From: Streptomyces violens
GTDB lineage: Bacteria; Actinomycetota; Actinomycetes; Streptomycetales; Streptomycetaceae
DNA length: 64,000 nt
Direction of reading: 5' to 3'
Assembly: GCF_000717745.1 (NCBI RefSeq)
Contig: NZ_JOBH01000004.1
Location: forward strand, 372,001-436,000
Part shown: one piece after another, positions 45,435 to 53,879 of the stretch
Numbering within the stretch: the first letter of the stretch is position 1
Layout: every line of letters begins with the position of its first letter
Translations under genes and position numbers: made by a program
The notes under the pieces: generated by a model
Database searches by the model: none
Told to the model about the DNA's origin: nothing
The model's input: the letters and a program-made list of their open reading frames with translations, nothing else

Positions 45435-45458
45435 GTAAGACGCGCGTCTTACTAAGAC
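45435..45458. promoter_or_regulatory. Perfect palindrome with extra half-site before the P450 operon
   Basis: GTAAGACGCGCGTCTTAC is an exact 18-base palindrome. A second, overlapping dyad GTCTTA-C-TAAGAC shares its right arm. The three half-sites lie 36-59 bases upstream of the P450 start, over the expected promoter. It is the best candidate operator for the operon's TetR protein. Confidence 0.65.
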
Positions 45459-45499
45459 AATTGCCTTAAGTTCGATTGGCCGATACTGAACGCCAGTTG

Positions 45500-45515
45500 A
45501 GTGGTACAGACCACT
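45500..45515. promoter_or_regulatory. DasR-type responsive element (dre)
   Basis: AGTGGTACAGACCACT closely follows the dre consensus ACTGGTCTAGACCACT, differing mainly at the second and central positions. It lies about 110 bases before the amino-sugar transporter gene. DasR is the GlcNAc-responsive GntR repressor of streptomycetes. Confidence 0.7.
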
Positions 45516-45583
45516 TGTCGACGTTCTTCGGCGCCCATATGATCCCGCCAGTTGTGCAGAGCGGAACGTCCATTGCGCATGTT

Positions 45584-45599
45584 GCAACACATGTGTTGC
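45584..45599. promoter_or_regulatory. Second perfect palindrome before the sugar transporter operon
   Basis: GCAACACATGTGTTGC is an exact 16-base palindrome, 25 bases before the transporter start. It overlaps a ten-base palindrome TGTTGCAACA. The position suggests an operator for another repressor. Confidence 0.55.
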
Positions 45600-45623
45600 C
45601 ACGCTCGATCTGTAGGGGTGCCG

Positions 45624-46928
45624 ATGACCGCGTATGCCCGAATAGCCGCGCCACTGGCGGGACTTGTCCTCGCCGGCCTCGCCGTCACCGGCTGCGCTCC
45701 GCAGACCTCGGCGAGCGGCGGGACCAAGGACGAGAGGAGCGGGACGCTGCGCGTGTGGCTGTTCCGGGAGGTCGGCAACAAGCCCAAGGAGAAGGTCGTC
45801 GACGCGGCCGTCGCCGCATTCGAAAAGCAGCACAAGGGCACCGACGTACAGGTCGAGTACATCCCGGTCGACACCCGCGCCCAGCGCATCAAGGCCGCCT
45901 TCAACGACCCCGCGAGCGCGCCGGACCTCATCGAGTACGGCAACACCGACACCGCCGGCTACGTCAAGGACGGCGGCCTCGCCGACGTCACCGCGGAGTA
46001 CACCGCCTGGGACGAGGCGAAGGACACCGACCCCACCGCCAAACAGTCCGTGACCGTCGGCGGCAAGGTGTACGGCGCGCCGCTCTTCGTCGGCGTCCGC
46101 GCGCTGTACTACCGCACCGACATCCTCAAGGACCTGGGCATCGCCCCGCCTCAGTCCCAGGCCGAGTTGATCTCCGCGGCGAAGAAGATCCACAAGGCCC
46201 GGCCCGGCCTCTACGGCCTCGCGGTCGGCGGCGCGTACACCTACGGCGCCCTGCCCTTCCTCTGGGCCCACGGCGGCGAACTCGCCGTGCAGCGCGGCGA
46301 CACCTACCGGGCCGCAGTCAATACCCCGAAGGCCCGCAGGGGCATCGAGGCGTACGCCTCCCTCTTCGGCGACGCCAACTGTCCGGCCGACAAGTGCGCC
46401 TCCATGGGCGGCAACGCCACCGTCACCGCCTTCACCTCCGGCAAGGCGGCCATGGCGATCGGCGGCGACTTCAGCCACGCCGCCGTCGAGGCGAGCAAGG
46501 TGAAGGGCAAGTACGCGGTCGTCCCGCTGCCCGGCGTGAAAAAGGGATCGATCGCCCCGGCCTTCGCGGGCGGCAACAACATCGGCGTCCTGAAGAGCAC
46601 CTCGCACCGCACTCTCGCGGTCGACCTCATGAAGTCGCTGACCGGCAAACAATCGCAGCGGGGACTCTTCGACGCGATGGGCTTCCTCCCGACCTACACC
46701 GACGTGCTGGACGAGGCCGCGAAGAAGCAACCGTACGTCGCGCCGTTCGTCAAGACCCTGGACGCCGGCGCCAAGTTCGTCCCCGCCTCGCCGGCCTGGG
46801 GCCAGATCGACGCCTCGCTGATCCTCCCCACCATGTACCAGGAGATCGTCAGCGGCCGGAAGAGCGTGGACCGGGCGTCCGACGACGCGGCAAAGAAGAT
46901 GGATGCCGCGTTCTCCGCCGCCCGGTGA
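45624..46928 (+). CDS. Sugar ABC transporter substrate-binding lipoprotein (DasA-like)
   Basis: A 434-residue family 1 solute-binding protein. The signal peptide ends in LAGLAVTGC, with the lipidated Cys, so it is anchored outside the membrane. The mature part begins RVWLFREVGNKPKEKVVDAAVAAFEKQHKG. Downstream are two permeases and a GH20 hexosaminidase, the arrangement known for chitobiose/GlcNAc import by DasABC. No ATPase is present; such systems share MsiK. The ATG with GGGG upstream puts the signal peptide at normal length; longer frames do not. Substrate call rests on context and the dre site. Confidence 0.87.
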   Translation: MTAYARIAAPLAGLVLAGLAVTGCAPQTSASGGTKDERSGTLRVWLFREVGNKPKEKVVDAAVAAFEKQHKGTDVQVEYIPVDTRAQRIKAAFNDPASAPDLIEYGNTDTAGYVKDGGLADVTAEYTAWDEAKDTDPTAKQSVTVGGKVYGAPLFVGVRALYYRTDILKDLGIAPPQSQAELISAAKKIHKARPGLYGLAVGGAYTYGALPFLWAHGGELAVQRGDTYRAAVNTPKARRGIEAYASLFGDANCPADKCASMGGNATVTAFTSGKAAMAIGGDFSHAAVEASKVKGKYAVVPLPGVKKGSIAPAFAGGNNIGVLKSTSHRTLAVDLMKSLTGKQSQRGLFDAMGFLPTYTDVLDEAAKKQPYVAPFVKTLDAGAKFVPASPAWGQIDASLILPTMYQEIVSGRKSVDRASDDAAKKMDAAFSAAR

Positions 46929-46938
46929 GGGCCGCCCC

Positions 46939-47832
46939 TTGACCTCGACCGCCCTGCGCCGCTCCCGCTGGACGCCCTGGCTCTATCTGCTGCCCGCGCT
47001 CGTCCTGCTCGCCGGACTGCTCGTCTACCCGATCTACCAACTCGGTCTGATCTCCTTCCTGGAGTACACCCAGGCCCAGGTCAGCGGCGGGCAGCCGACC
47101 TCCTTCCAGGGGTTCGGCAACTACGCGGCGCTGTTCGGCGACGGTGAGTTCTGGCGGGTGCTCCTCGCCACGGTCCTCTTCGCCGCCGCCTGCGTGCTCA
47201 CCACCCTCCTGGTCGGCTGCGCGCTCGCCGTCCTGCTGACCCGCATCCGGGCGGTGCCCCGGCTCGTCCTGATGATGGCCGCGCTCGGCGCCTGGGCCAC
47301 CCCCGCCATCACCGGCTCCACCGTCTGGGTCTTTCTCTTCGACCCCGACTTCGGGCCCGTCAACAGGGTGCTCGGGCTCGGCGACTTCTCCTGGACGTAC
47401 GGCCAGTACAGCGCGTTCGCCCTGGTCCTCCTCGAAGTCGTCTGGTGCTCGTTCCCGTTCGTGATGGTGACCGTGTACGCGGGCATCCGCGCCGTCCCCG
47501 CCGAAGTACTGGAGGCGGCCGCGCTCGACGGCGCCTCGCAGTTGCGCACCTGGCGCTCGGTCCTGGCCCCGATCCTCCGGCCGATCCTCGTCGTCGTCAC
47601 CATCCAGTCGGTGATCTGGGACTTCAAGGTCTTCACCCAGATCTATGTGATGACGGGCGGCGGCGGCATCGCCGGGCAGAACCTCGTGCTCAATGTGTAC
47701 GCGTACCAGAAGGCGTTCGCCTCCTCGCAGTACAGCCTCGGCTCGGCCATCGGCGTCGTCATGCTGCTGATCCTGCTGGCCGTCACACTGGCGTACCTGC
47801 GCATCGTGCGGCGTCAGGGGGAGGAACTGTGA
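46939..47832 (+). CDS. Sugar ABC transporter permease, MalF type
   Basis: A permease of about 298 residues with six membrane segments from RWTPWLYLLPALVLLAGLLVYPIY onward. The cytoplasmic EAA loop is EVLEAAALDGASQLRTWRSVLAPILRP, where an ATPase such as MsiK docks. I place the start at TTG with GAGGG upstream. An ATG at 46903 would overlap the previous gene by 26 bases and add 12 Pro/Arg-rich residues. It partners the next permease. Confidence 0.85.
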   Translation: MTSTALRRSRWTPWLYLLPALVLLAGLLVYPIYQLGLISFLEYTQAQVSGGQPTSFQGFGNYAALFGDGEFWRVLLATVLFAAACVLTTLLVGCALAVLLTRIRAVPRLVLMMAALGAWATPAITGSTVWVFLFDPDFGPVNRVLGLGDFSWTYGQYSAFALVLLEVVWCSFPFVMVTVYAGIRAVPAEVLEAAALDGASQLRTWRSVLAPILRPILVVVTIQSVIWDFKVFTQIYVMTGGGGIAGQNLVLNVYAYQKAFASSQYSLGSAIGVVMLLILLAVTLAYLRIVRRQGEEL

Positions 47833-48677
47833 GCCTGCTGTCTTTGCGGGAAATCCGGCGGCCGGGGCGGCTGGCCGCCGAGATCCTCGCAGTGGCCATC
47901 GCCGTCCTCGTCGCCTTCCCGCTGTACTGGATGGTCCTCTCCGCCCTCAAACCCGCGGCCGAGATCCAGTCCACCGACCCCCGCCCCTGGACCCTCGCCC
48001 CGACCCTGGACGCCTTCCGCCGCGTCTTCGAGCAGCAGGACTTCGGCCGGTACTTCCTCAACAGTCTGATCGTGGCGGGCACCGTCGTCATAGCCTCCGC
48101 ACTGATCGCCTTCCTGGCCGCCACCGCGGTCACCCGCTTCCGTTTCAGGTTCCGCACCACCCTGCTGATCATGTTCCTGGTCGCGCAGATGGTGCCGGTC
48201 GAGGCGCTCACCATCCCGCTGTTCTTCCTCATGCGGGACGCCGGTCAGCTCAACACGCTCGGCTCGCTGATCCTGCCGCACCTCGCCTTCTCGCTGCCGT
48301 TCGCCATCTGGATGCTGCGCGGCTTCGTCAAGGCGGTACCGGAGGCGCTGGAGGAGCAGGCCGCGATCGACGGCGCGAGCCGCACCCGCTTCCTGTGGCA
48401 GATCCTCTTTCCGCTGGTCTTTCCCGGCCTGGCCGCGACCAGCGTCTTCTCCTTCATCTCCACCTGGAACGACTTCCTGTTCGCCAAGTCCTTCCTCATC
48501 AGCGACACCTCGCAGTCCACCCTGCCCATGGCGCTGCTGGTCTTCTTCAAGCCCGACGAGAACGACTGGGGAGGGATCATGGCCGCCTCTACGGTGATGA
48601 CCGTCCCCGTCCTGGTCTTCTTCGTACTCGTACAGCGCCGCCTGGTCTCCGGACTCGGCGGCGCGGTCAAGGACTGA
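47829..48677 (+). CDS. Sugar ABC transporter permease, MalG type
   Basis: A 282-residue permease with six membrane segments, starting EILAVAIAVLVAFPLYWMVLSALKPAAEI. The EAA loop is PEALEEQAAIDGASRTRFLWQILFPLVFPG, and STWNDFLFAKSFL follows, as in MalG-type partners. The GTG overlaps the stop of the preceding permease by four bases. Together they form the channel of the amino-sugar importer. Confidence 0.9.
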   Translation: MSLLSLREIRRPGRLAAEILAVAIAVLVAFPLYWMVLSALKPAAEIQSTDPRPWTLAPTLDAFRRVFEQQDFGRYFLNSLIVAGTVVIASALIAFLAATAVTRFRFRFRTTLLIMFLVAQMVPVEALTIPLFFLMRDAGQLNTLGSLILPHLAFSLPFAIWMLRGFVKAVPEALEEQAAIDGASRTRFLWQILFPLVFPGLAATSVFSFISTWNDFLFAKSFLISDTSQSTLPMALLVFFKPDENDWGGIMAASTVMTVPVLVFFVLVQRRLVSGLGGAVKD

Positions 48678-48701
48678 TGTCATGTCAAGGACTGATGCCA
48701 T
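48666..48701. repeat. 18-base tandem duplication at permease/GH20 junction
   Basis: GTCAAGGACTGATGTCAT is followed at once by GTCAAGGACTGATGCCAT, differing at one base. The first copy carries the end of the permease gene. The second copy supplies the AAGGA ribosome site and ATG for the hexosaminidase. It looks like a slippage duplication that created or doubled a start signal. Confidence 0.9.
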
Positions 48702-50331
48702 GAACGCCCAACTGCTCCCCGTCCCCCGGCACTTGGATGTCGGCGACGGTGTCGGATGCGCCCTGGACGCGGCCACCACGCTCGCGGCCGGCCCCGGCAC
48801 CGAAACCACCGAGCGGTGGCTGCGCGGCACGCTGGGCGCCGCGCTGGGACTGGCGCTCCCGCCGGGCCCGGCCGACGCGCCCGGCACGATCACACTCACC
48901 ACCGCCCCCGAACTGCCGCCCGAGGGCTACCGGCTCGACACCACCGGAGACGCCGTACGAATCACCGGCGGCGGCCCGGCCGGCGTCTTCTGGGGCGCCC
49001 AGACCCTGCGCCAGCTCCTCGGCGCCGACGCCTTCCGCCATGCACCCATCACCCCCGAGCGGACCTGGCGCCTGCCCGCCGTACGCATCGAGGACGGCCC
49101 CCGCTTCTCCTGGCGCGGCATGATGCTCGACGTCGCCCGGCACTTCCTCCCCAAGGACGATGTGCTGCGCTACCTCGACCTGCTCGCCGCGCACAAGCTG
49201 AACGTCTTCCACTTCCACCTCACCGACGACCAGGGCTGGCGCATCGAAATCAAGCGCCACCCGCGCCTCACCGAAGTCGGCTCCTGGCGGCCACGCACCA
49301 AGTACGGCCACCGCGCGTCGGAGCTGTGGGACGAGACGCCGTACGGCGGGTACTACACCCAGGACGACATCCGGGAGATCGTCGCGTACGCCGCCGAGCG
49401 GCACATCCGCGTCGTCCCCGAGATCGACATTCCCGGCCATTCCCAGGCCGCGATCGCCGCCTATCCCTGGCTCGGCAACGCCGACGTCGTCGACACCGCC
49501 GCGCTGGAGGTGTGGGACACCTGGGGCGTCAGCCCGAACATCCTCGCGCCCACGGACGCGACCCTCCGCTTCTACGAGGACGTCCTGACCGAGGTACTGG
49601 AGCTCTTCCCGCCGCACGTCTCGCCGTTCGTGCACATCGGCGGCGACGAGTGCCCCAAGGACCAGTGGCATCGGTCGCCGGCCGCCCAGGCCCGGATCGC
49701 CGAACTCGGGCTGGCCGACGAGGACGGACTCCAGTCCTGGTTCATCCGCCACTTCGACCGCTGGCTGACCGCGCGCGGCCGCCGCCTCATCGGCTGGGAC
49801 GAGATCCTGGAGGGCGGCCTCGCCGAGGGCGCCGCGGTCTCCTCCTGGCGCGGCTACGCGGGCGGCATCGCCGCCGCCGAGGCCGGGCACGACGTCGTGA
49901 TGTGCCCGGAGCAGCAGGTGTACCTGGACCACCGCCAGCACGGCGGCCCCGACGAACCGATGCCCATCGGCTACGTACGCACCCTGGAGGACGTCTACCG
50001 GTTCGAACCTGTACCGCCCGGCCTTTCCCCGGAAGCCGCCCGGCACATCCTCGGCACTCAGGCCAATGTCTGGACCGAGGTGATGCAGAACCGCTCCCGC
50101 GTCGACTACCAGGTCTTTCCCCGGCTCGCCGCGTTCGCCGAGGTCGCCTGGTCCCCGCTGCCGGTACCGGCGGAACGGGACTACCCGGCCTTCGAGGCGC
50201 GGATGGCCGACCACTACGCCCGCCTTGATGCCCTGGGCGTCGACTACCGCCCGCCCGGCGGCCCGCTGCCCCGGCAGCGCCGCCCCGGCGTCCTCGGCCG
50301 CCCGATCGAGGGCGCACCGCCACAGGTGTGA
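48700..50331 (+). CDS. Beta-N-acetylhexosaminidase, GH20
   Basis: A 543-residue GH20 enzyme. An N-terminal GH20b domain (about 1-120) is followed by the barrel: WRGMMLDVARHFLPKDDVLRYLDLLA, FHFHLTDDQGWRIEI, VVPEIDIPGHSQAA and the catalytic pair Asp316-Glu317 in HIGGDECPK. It has no signal peptide, so it splits imported chitobiose-type sugars in the cytoplasm. I chose the ATG with AAGGA 9 bases before it, in the second copy of a tandem repeat. The in-frame ATG at 48682 would add six residues. Confidence 0.92.
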   Translation: MNAQLLPVPRHLDVGDGVGCALDAATTLAAGPGTETTERWLRGTLGAALGLALPPGPADAPGTITLTTAPELPPEGYRLDTTGDAVRITGGGPAGVFWGAQTLRQLLGADAFRHAPITPERTWRLPAVRIEDGPRFSWRGMMLDVARHFLPKDDVLRYLDLLAAHKLNVFHFHLTDDQGWRIEIKRHPRLTEVGSWRPRTKYGHRASELWDETPYGGYYTQDDIREIVAYAAERHIRVVPEIDIPGHSQAAIAAYPWLGNADVVDTAALEVWDTWGVSPNILAPTDATLRFYEDVLTEVLELFPPHVSPFVHIGGDECPKDQWHRSPAAQARIAELGLADEDGLQSWFIRHFDRWLTARGRRLIGWDEILEGGLAEGAAVSSWRGYAGGIAAAEAGHDVVMCPEQQVYLDHRQHGGPDEPMPIGYVRTLEDVYRFEPVPPGLSPEAARHILGTQANVWTEVMQNRSRVDYQVFPRLAAFAEVAWSPLPVPAERDYPAFEARMADHYARLDALGVDYRPPGGPLPRQRRPGVLGRPIEGAPPQV

Positions 50332-50370
50332 CACCCGGCGTCGCTGTACGACCTGACGTACCGGCACACC

Positions 50371-50613
50371 TCAGAAGGGCATGCGGGAACGGCCCTTACG
50401 GCCGGCGCGACCGCTCTTTCCCACCGCCCGGTTGCTGCTGCGGAACGGCGCGCTCAGCAGTCGCCCCACAACGCCAGGAGCCTTGCCTGCCCCACGCGCG
50501 CCCGCACCGAGCGACTTCTGCGTGCCCCGCTCCGGGCGCCGGGACAACCTCGGTACGAGGAACCCCAGAACCAGCATGAGCACACACACGACAGCGATGA
50601 CCGCTACCACCAT
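50371..50613 (-). CDS. Small membrane protein, DUF6411-like
   Basis: An 80-residue protein with one N-terminal membrane segment (VVAVIAVVCVLMLVLGFLVP) followed by a very basic tail ending in GRKGRSRMPF. GGAGAGGAG lies before the ATG. This one-helix plus basic-tail form, with SLGAGARGAGKAPGVVGRLLSAPFRSSNRA, recurs widely in streptomycetes and I believe it is the DUF6411 family. The function is unknown. It is transcribed alone and leftward. Confidence 0.7.
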   Translation of the reverse strand: MVVAVIAVVCVLMLVLGFLVPRLSRRPERGTQKSLGAGARGAGKAPGVVGRLLSAPFRSSNRAVGKSGRAGRKGRSRMPF

Positions 50614-50854
50614 GACGCTCTCCTCTCCGCTGTGGGCTGCCCCACCCCTCCCGAGTACCCCCGAGAACGGACCTCACGGCCACTACTGCGCCGGCGGCCG
50701 GTTTCTCCCCGTGGAACGGTCGTGACTGCGCCACGCCGGCAGCGTCACCGAGGTCATCGCCTCCCACGACGGCTCACACCTCCACTGACCGCCTCCGCCT
50801 GATCCACCGGCCCCGTTTTCGCTGATCCGGTCGAACATCGCCTACGCTCGACGG

Positions 50855-51475
50855 ATGGCGAAGTACTTCGACGTGCACCCCGAAAACCCGCAGCCGCGCA
50901 CCATCCGCAGTGTGGCCGACAGCATCCGCTCGGGCGGGCTCGTCGCCTATCCGACGGACTCCTGTTTCGCCCTCGGCTGTCAGCTCGGCAGCCGGGACGG
51001 CATCGACCGGATCAAGTCCATCCGGAACCTCGATGACCGCCACCACTTCACCCTGGTGTGCCAGAACTTCGCGCAGCTCGGCCAGTTCGTACAGATCGAC
51101 AACGATGTGTTCCGGGCCATCAAGGCCGCGACGCCCGGCAGTTACACCTTCATCCTCCCGGCGACGAAGGAAGTGCCGCGCAAGCTGCTGCACGCGAAGA
51201 AGAAGACGGTCGGGGTCCGCATCCCCGACCACGCCGTCGCGCAGGCACTGCTCGCCGAACTGGGCGAGCCGCTGCTGTCCAGCACCCTCCTCCTGCCCGA
51301 CGAGGAGGAACCGCTGACGCAGGGCTGGGAGATCAAGGAACGGCTCGACCACGTGGTGGACGCGGTGGTCGACTCGGGCGACTGCGGCACCGAGCCGACC
51401 ACGGTCATCGACTTCTCCGGCGGCGAAACCGAGATCGTGCGCCGGGGAGCGGGCGACTGGACGCGGTTCGAATAA
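50855..51475 (+). CDS. YciO/YrdC/Sua5-family protein (threonylcarbamoyl-AMP synthase-like)
   Basis: A 206-residue YrdC-fold protein. Core segments are RSVADSIRSGGLVAYPTDSCFALGC, KSIRNLDDRHHFTLVCQN, GSYTFILPATKEVPRKLLHAKKKTVGVRIPDH and GGETEIVRRGAGDW. The YrdC/Sua5 fold binds ATP, bicarbonate and threonine to make the t6A tRNA precursor. This member resembles the shorter YciO branch, whose function is less certain. It is a single gene with its own promoter. Confidence 0.83.
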   Translation: MAKYFDVHPENPQPRTIRSVADSIRSGGLVAYPTDSCFALGCQLGSRDGIDRIKSIRNLDDRHHFTLVCQNFAQLGQFVQIDNDVFRAIKAATPGSYTFILPATKEVPRKLLHAKKKTVGVRIPDHAVAQALLAELGEPLLSSTLLLPDEEEPLTQGWEIKERLDHVVDAVVDSGDCGTEPTTVIDFSGGETEIVRRGAGDWTRFE

Positions 51476-51550
51476 GCGCTGCTGTTACTGGGCGCTGCCG
51501 TTACTGAGCGAGTCGCTCCCAGGCGGCCACCGGTCCTGGGCGAATCGCTC

Positions 51551-52660
51551 TCAGGCGGCCACCGGCTCGCGTTCCAGCAGCCGCCGGATGTCGCGTGCGG
51601 CGGCGCGTCCCGCCCGGTTCGCGCCGATCGTACTGGCGGAGGGGCCGTAGCCGACGAGGTGGACGCGGGGGTCGCGGACGGCACGCGTGCCGTCCATGCG
51701 GATGCCGCCGCCCGGGTCGCGGAGGCGGAGCGGGGCGAGGTGGTCGATGACCGGGCGGAAGCCGGTGGCGAGCAGGATGGCGTCGGCCGGGTAGGCACTG
51801 CCGTCGGCCCAGCGGACGCCGTCCTCCGTAATGCGGTCGAACATCGGCCGCCGGACGAGCACGCCCCGCTCCCGCGCCCGCCGCATCTCCTCGGTCATCG
51901 GCAGGCCGGTGACCGAGACCACACTGCGGGGCGGCAGACCCTGGCGTACCCGGTCCTCGACCAGGGCCACGGCGGCGCGGCCGCGCTCCTCGTCGAACGG
52001 TCCCTCGCGGAAGGCCGGCGGCCGCCGGGTCACCCATGCCGTGTCCGCCGCGACCTCGGCGATCTCCATCAGATGCTGTACGGCGGAGGTGCCGCCGCCG
52101 ACCACGACGACCCGCTGCCCGGCGAACTCCTGCGGCCCGCGATAGCCGGCGGTGTGCAGCAGACGCCCGCGAAACCGCTCCTGACCAGGGAAATGCGGCC
52201 AGAACGGCCGGTCCCAGGTCCCGGTCGCATTCACCAGCGCCCGGGCCGCGTATGTCCCCTCCGAGGACTCGACGAGCAGCCGGCCGCGGGGCTCCGGGCC
52301 CTCCGGGCGTACGGCGGTGACGTGTACCGGCCGATGCACCCGCAGGCCGAAGGTCTCCTCGTACGTCGTGAAATAGTCCCCGATCACCTCGGCGGAGGGG
52401 CGGCCTGGGTCGGCGCCCGTCAGCTCCATGCCGGGGAGCGCGTGCATCCCGTGGACTCTGCCGTACGTGAGTGTCGGCCAGCGGAACTGCCACGCGCCGC
52501 CCGGGCGCGGCGCGTGGTCGAGTACGACGAAGTCCTGATCCGGTGTGTAACCCAGCCGCCGCAGATGGAAGGCGGCGGCGAGACCGGCCTGACCTGCACC
52601 GATCACCACGACCTCGACCTCACGCGCCCCGCTGGTGTTGTTCATGGTTGTACTAACCAT
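51551..52660 (-). CDS. Flavin-containing monooxygenase-like oxidoreductase
   Basis: A 369-residue protein with two dinucleotide-binding motifs: FAD site VVVIGAGQAGLAAAFHL near the N-terminus and NADP site VVVVGGGTSAVQHL in the middle. LLATGFRPVIDHL lies near the C-terminus. This layout is that of CzcO/ArsO-like and YhhA-like flavoprotein monooxygenases. Substrate unknown. Two in-frame ATGs five codons apart (52660 and 52645) are possible, neither with a clear ribosome site; the transcript may be leaderless. It lies downstream of the ssu operon in the same direction, 77 bases from ssuA, so it could use sulfur compounds. Confidence 0.78.
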   Translation of the reverse strand: MVSTTMNNTSGAREVEVVVIGAGQAGLAAAFHLRRLGYTPDQDFVVLDHAPRPGGAWQFRWPTLTYGRVHGMHALPGMELTGADPGRPSAEVIGDYFTTYEETFGLRVHRPVHVTAVRPEGPEPRGRLLVESSEGTYAARALVNATGTWDRPFWPHFPGQERFRGRLLHTAGYRGPQEFAGQRVVVVGGGTSAVQHLMEIAEVAADTAWVTRRPPAFREGPFDEERGRAAVALVEDRVRQGLPPRSVVSVTGLPMTEEMRRARERGVLVRRPMFDRITEDGVRWADGSAYPADAILLATGFRPVIDHLAPLRLRDPGGGIRMDGTRAVRDPRVHLVGYGPSASTIGANRAGRAAARDIRRLLEREPVAA

Positions 52661-52736
52661 GCGGGGCGCCGCTGTCTTCCCGGCATCGCTGTTTTCCCAA
52701 CGCCGTGGCTGCGGCCTCAGCGGGCGTCAGCCGGCC

Positions 52737-53798
52737 TCAGCCGGTCTTTCCGTACGTACGCGGTCGTGTGCTCGACGGCGGCAGGTCACCGTTGAACCGC
52801 GGGTCGACGAAGTCGGCGAAGGAGTACTTCCGGGGGATCAGCCCGATGTCCGCGAAGGTGTTCACGATCTGCTGCTCGGAGGCGACGGCGGCCTTGTCGA
52901 CCGCGACCGGTACGGCCGTACCGCGCGTCCGCTTGACCGCGTCCAGCGCCACCTTCTCCGGCAGCCCGGTCTCCTTCGCCCACACCTCGGCCCACTTCTG
53001 CGGATGCTTGAACACCCAGTCCTGGGCACGCCGCAGCCGGTCGTTGTAGTCCTTGAGCACCCCGGCCTTCTTCTTGTCCTTCAGCGCGGCGGGCGCGGCC
53101 ACCTGGAAGCTGAGGCCGTTGACGACGCCCTGCCCGGTGGTCAGCACGCGCGCGTCGGCCTGGTCGAGGGCCTGCGAGGTGTACGGGTCCCACACCGCCC
53201 AGGCGTCCACCCGGCCGCGGGTGAACGCGGCCAGCGCGTCCGCCGGCTGCAGATAGCTGAGCTTGACGTCCTTGGTCGTCAGGCCGGCCTTCTTCAGGGA
53301 GGCGACGAGCTGGTAATTGGCCGAGCTGCCCTGCGCCACCGCGATCGTCTTGCCCTTGAGCTGCGCGGGCCGCTTCAGTGGCGAGTCCTTCTTCACCAGG
53401 ATCGACTCGCCCTCCGAGGAGCTGTGCGAGGCCGCGATGACCTTGAGTTTCTGCTGGGCGGCCGCGGCGAAGACGGGCGGGGTGTTGCCGACCGCGCCGA
53501 TGTCCACGGCGCCCGCGTTGAGCGCCTCCAGCAGCGGCGGCCCGGAGGTAAAGGTGGACCACTTGATGCGGTACGGCAGGTCGTCCAGCTCCCCGGCGGC
53601 CCGCAGCAGCGCCTCGGAGCCGCCCTTCTGGTCACCGACGTTCAGTGTCACGGAGCCCTTGCCGTCGGTGCCACTGCCCGTACCACCGCCGGAACCGTCC
53701 GCCCGGGACGCACCGCCGCACGCCGTCAGCAGCAGCGCGAGCGGGAGCAGCAGGGCGGCGGCCGGTACGAGGGCGCGGGCCGGTGGGCGTGGTCTCAT
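52737..53798 (-). CDS. ssuA: Aliphatic sulfonate ABC transporter binding lipoprotein
   Basis: A 353-residue binding protein of the SsuA/TauA/NrtA group. The signal peptide ends in LLLPLALLLTAC, with the lipid Cys, followed by a Gly/Ser linker. The mature part has VTLNVGDQKGGSEALL, GAVDIGAVGNTPPVFAAAAQ, AVAQGSSANYQLVASL and FTRGRVDAWAVWDPYTSQAL, all typical of SsuA. It captures alkanesulfonates as a sulfur source. GTG at 53801 is an alternative start one codon earlier. The Cys-rich leader peptide upstream supports the sulfur role. Confidence 0.9.
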   Translation of the reverse strand: MRPRPPARALVPAAALLLPLALLLTACGGASRADGSGGGTGSGTDGKGSVTLNVGDQKGGSEALLRAAGELDDLPYRIKWSTFTSGPPLLEALNAGAVDIGAVGNTPPVFAAAAQQKLKVIAASHSSSEGESILVKKDSPLKRPAQLKGKTIAVAQGSSANYQLVASLKKAGLTTKDVKLSYLQPADALAAFTRGRVDAWAVWDPYTSQALDQADARVLTTGQGVVNGLSFQVAAPAALKDKKKAGVLKDYNDRLRRAQDWVFKHPQKWAEVWAKETGLPEKVALDAVKRTRGTAVPVAVDKAAVASEQQIVNTFADIGLIPRKYSFADFVDPRFNGDLPPSSTRPRTYGKTG

Positions 53799-53879
53799 CA
53801 CAGTTCCGTTCGTTGGTTTCGTGGGTGTTCGTTGGTTCGTGAGCTTGTGCAGCGAGGGATGGGTTGTGCGTCGAGCCGG

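Noticed and set aside
45476..46942. 488-codon frame overlapping the sugar-binding protein gene on the same strand
   Set aside because: The other frame encodes a lipoprotein with signal peptide and family motifs; this frame is Arg-rich shadow.
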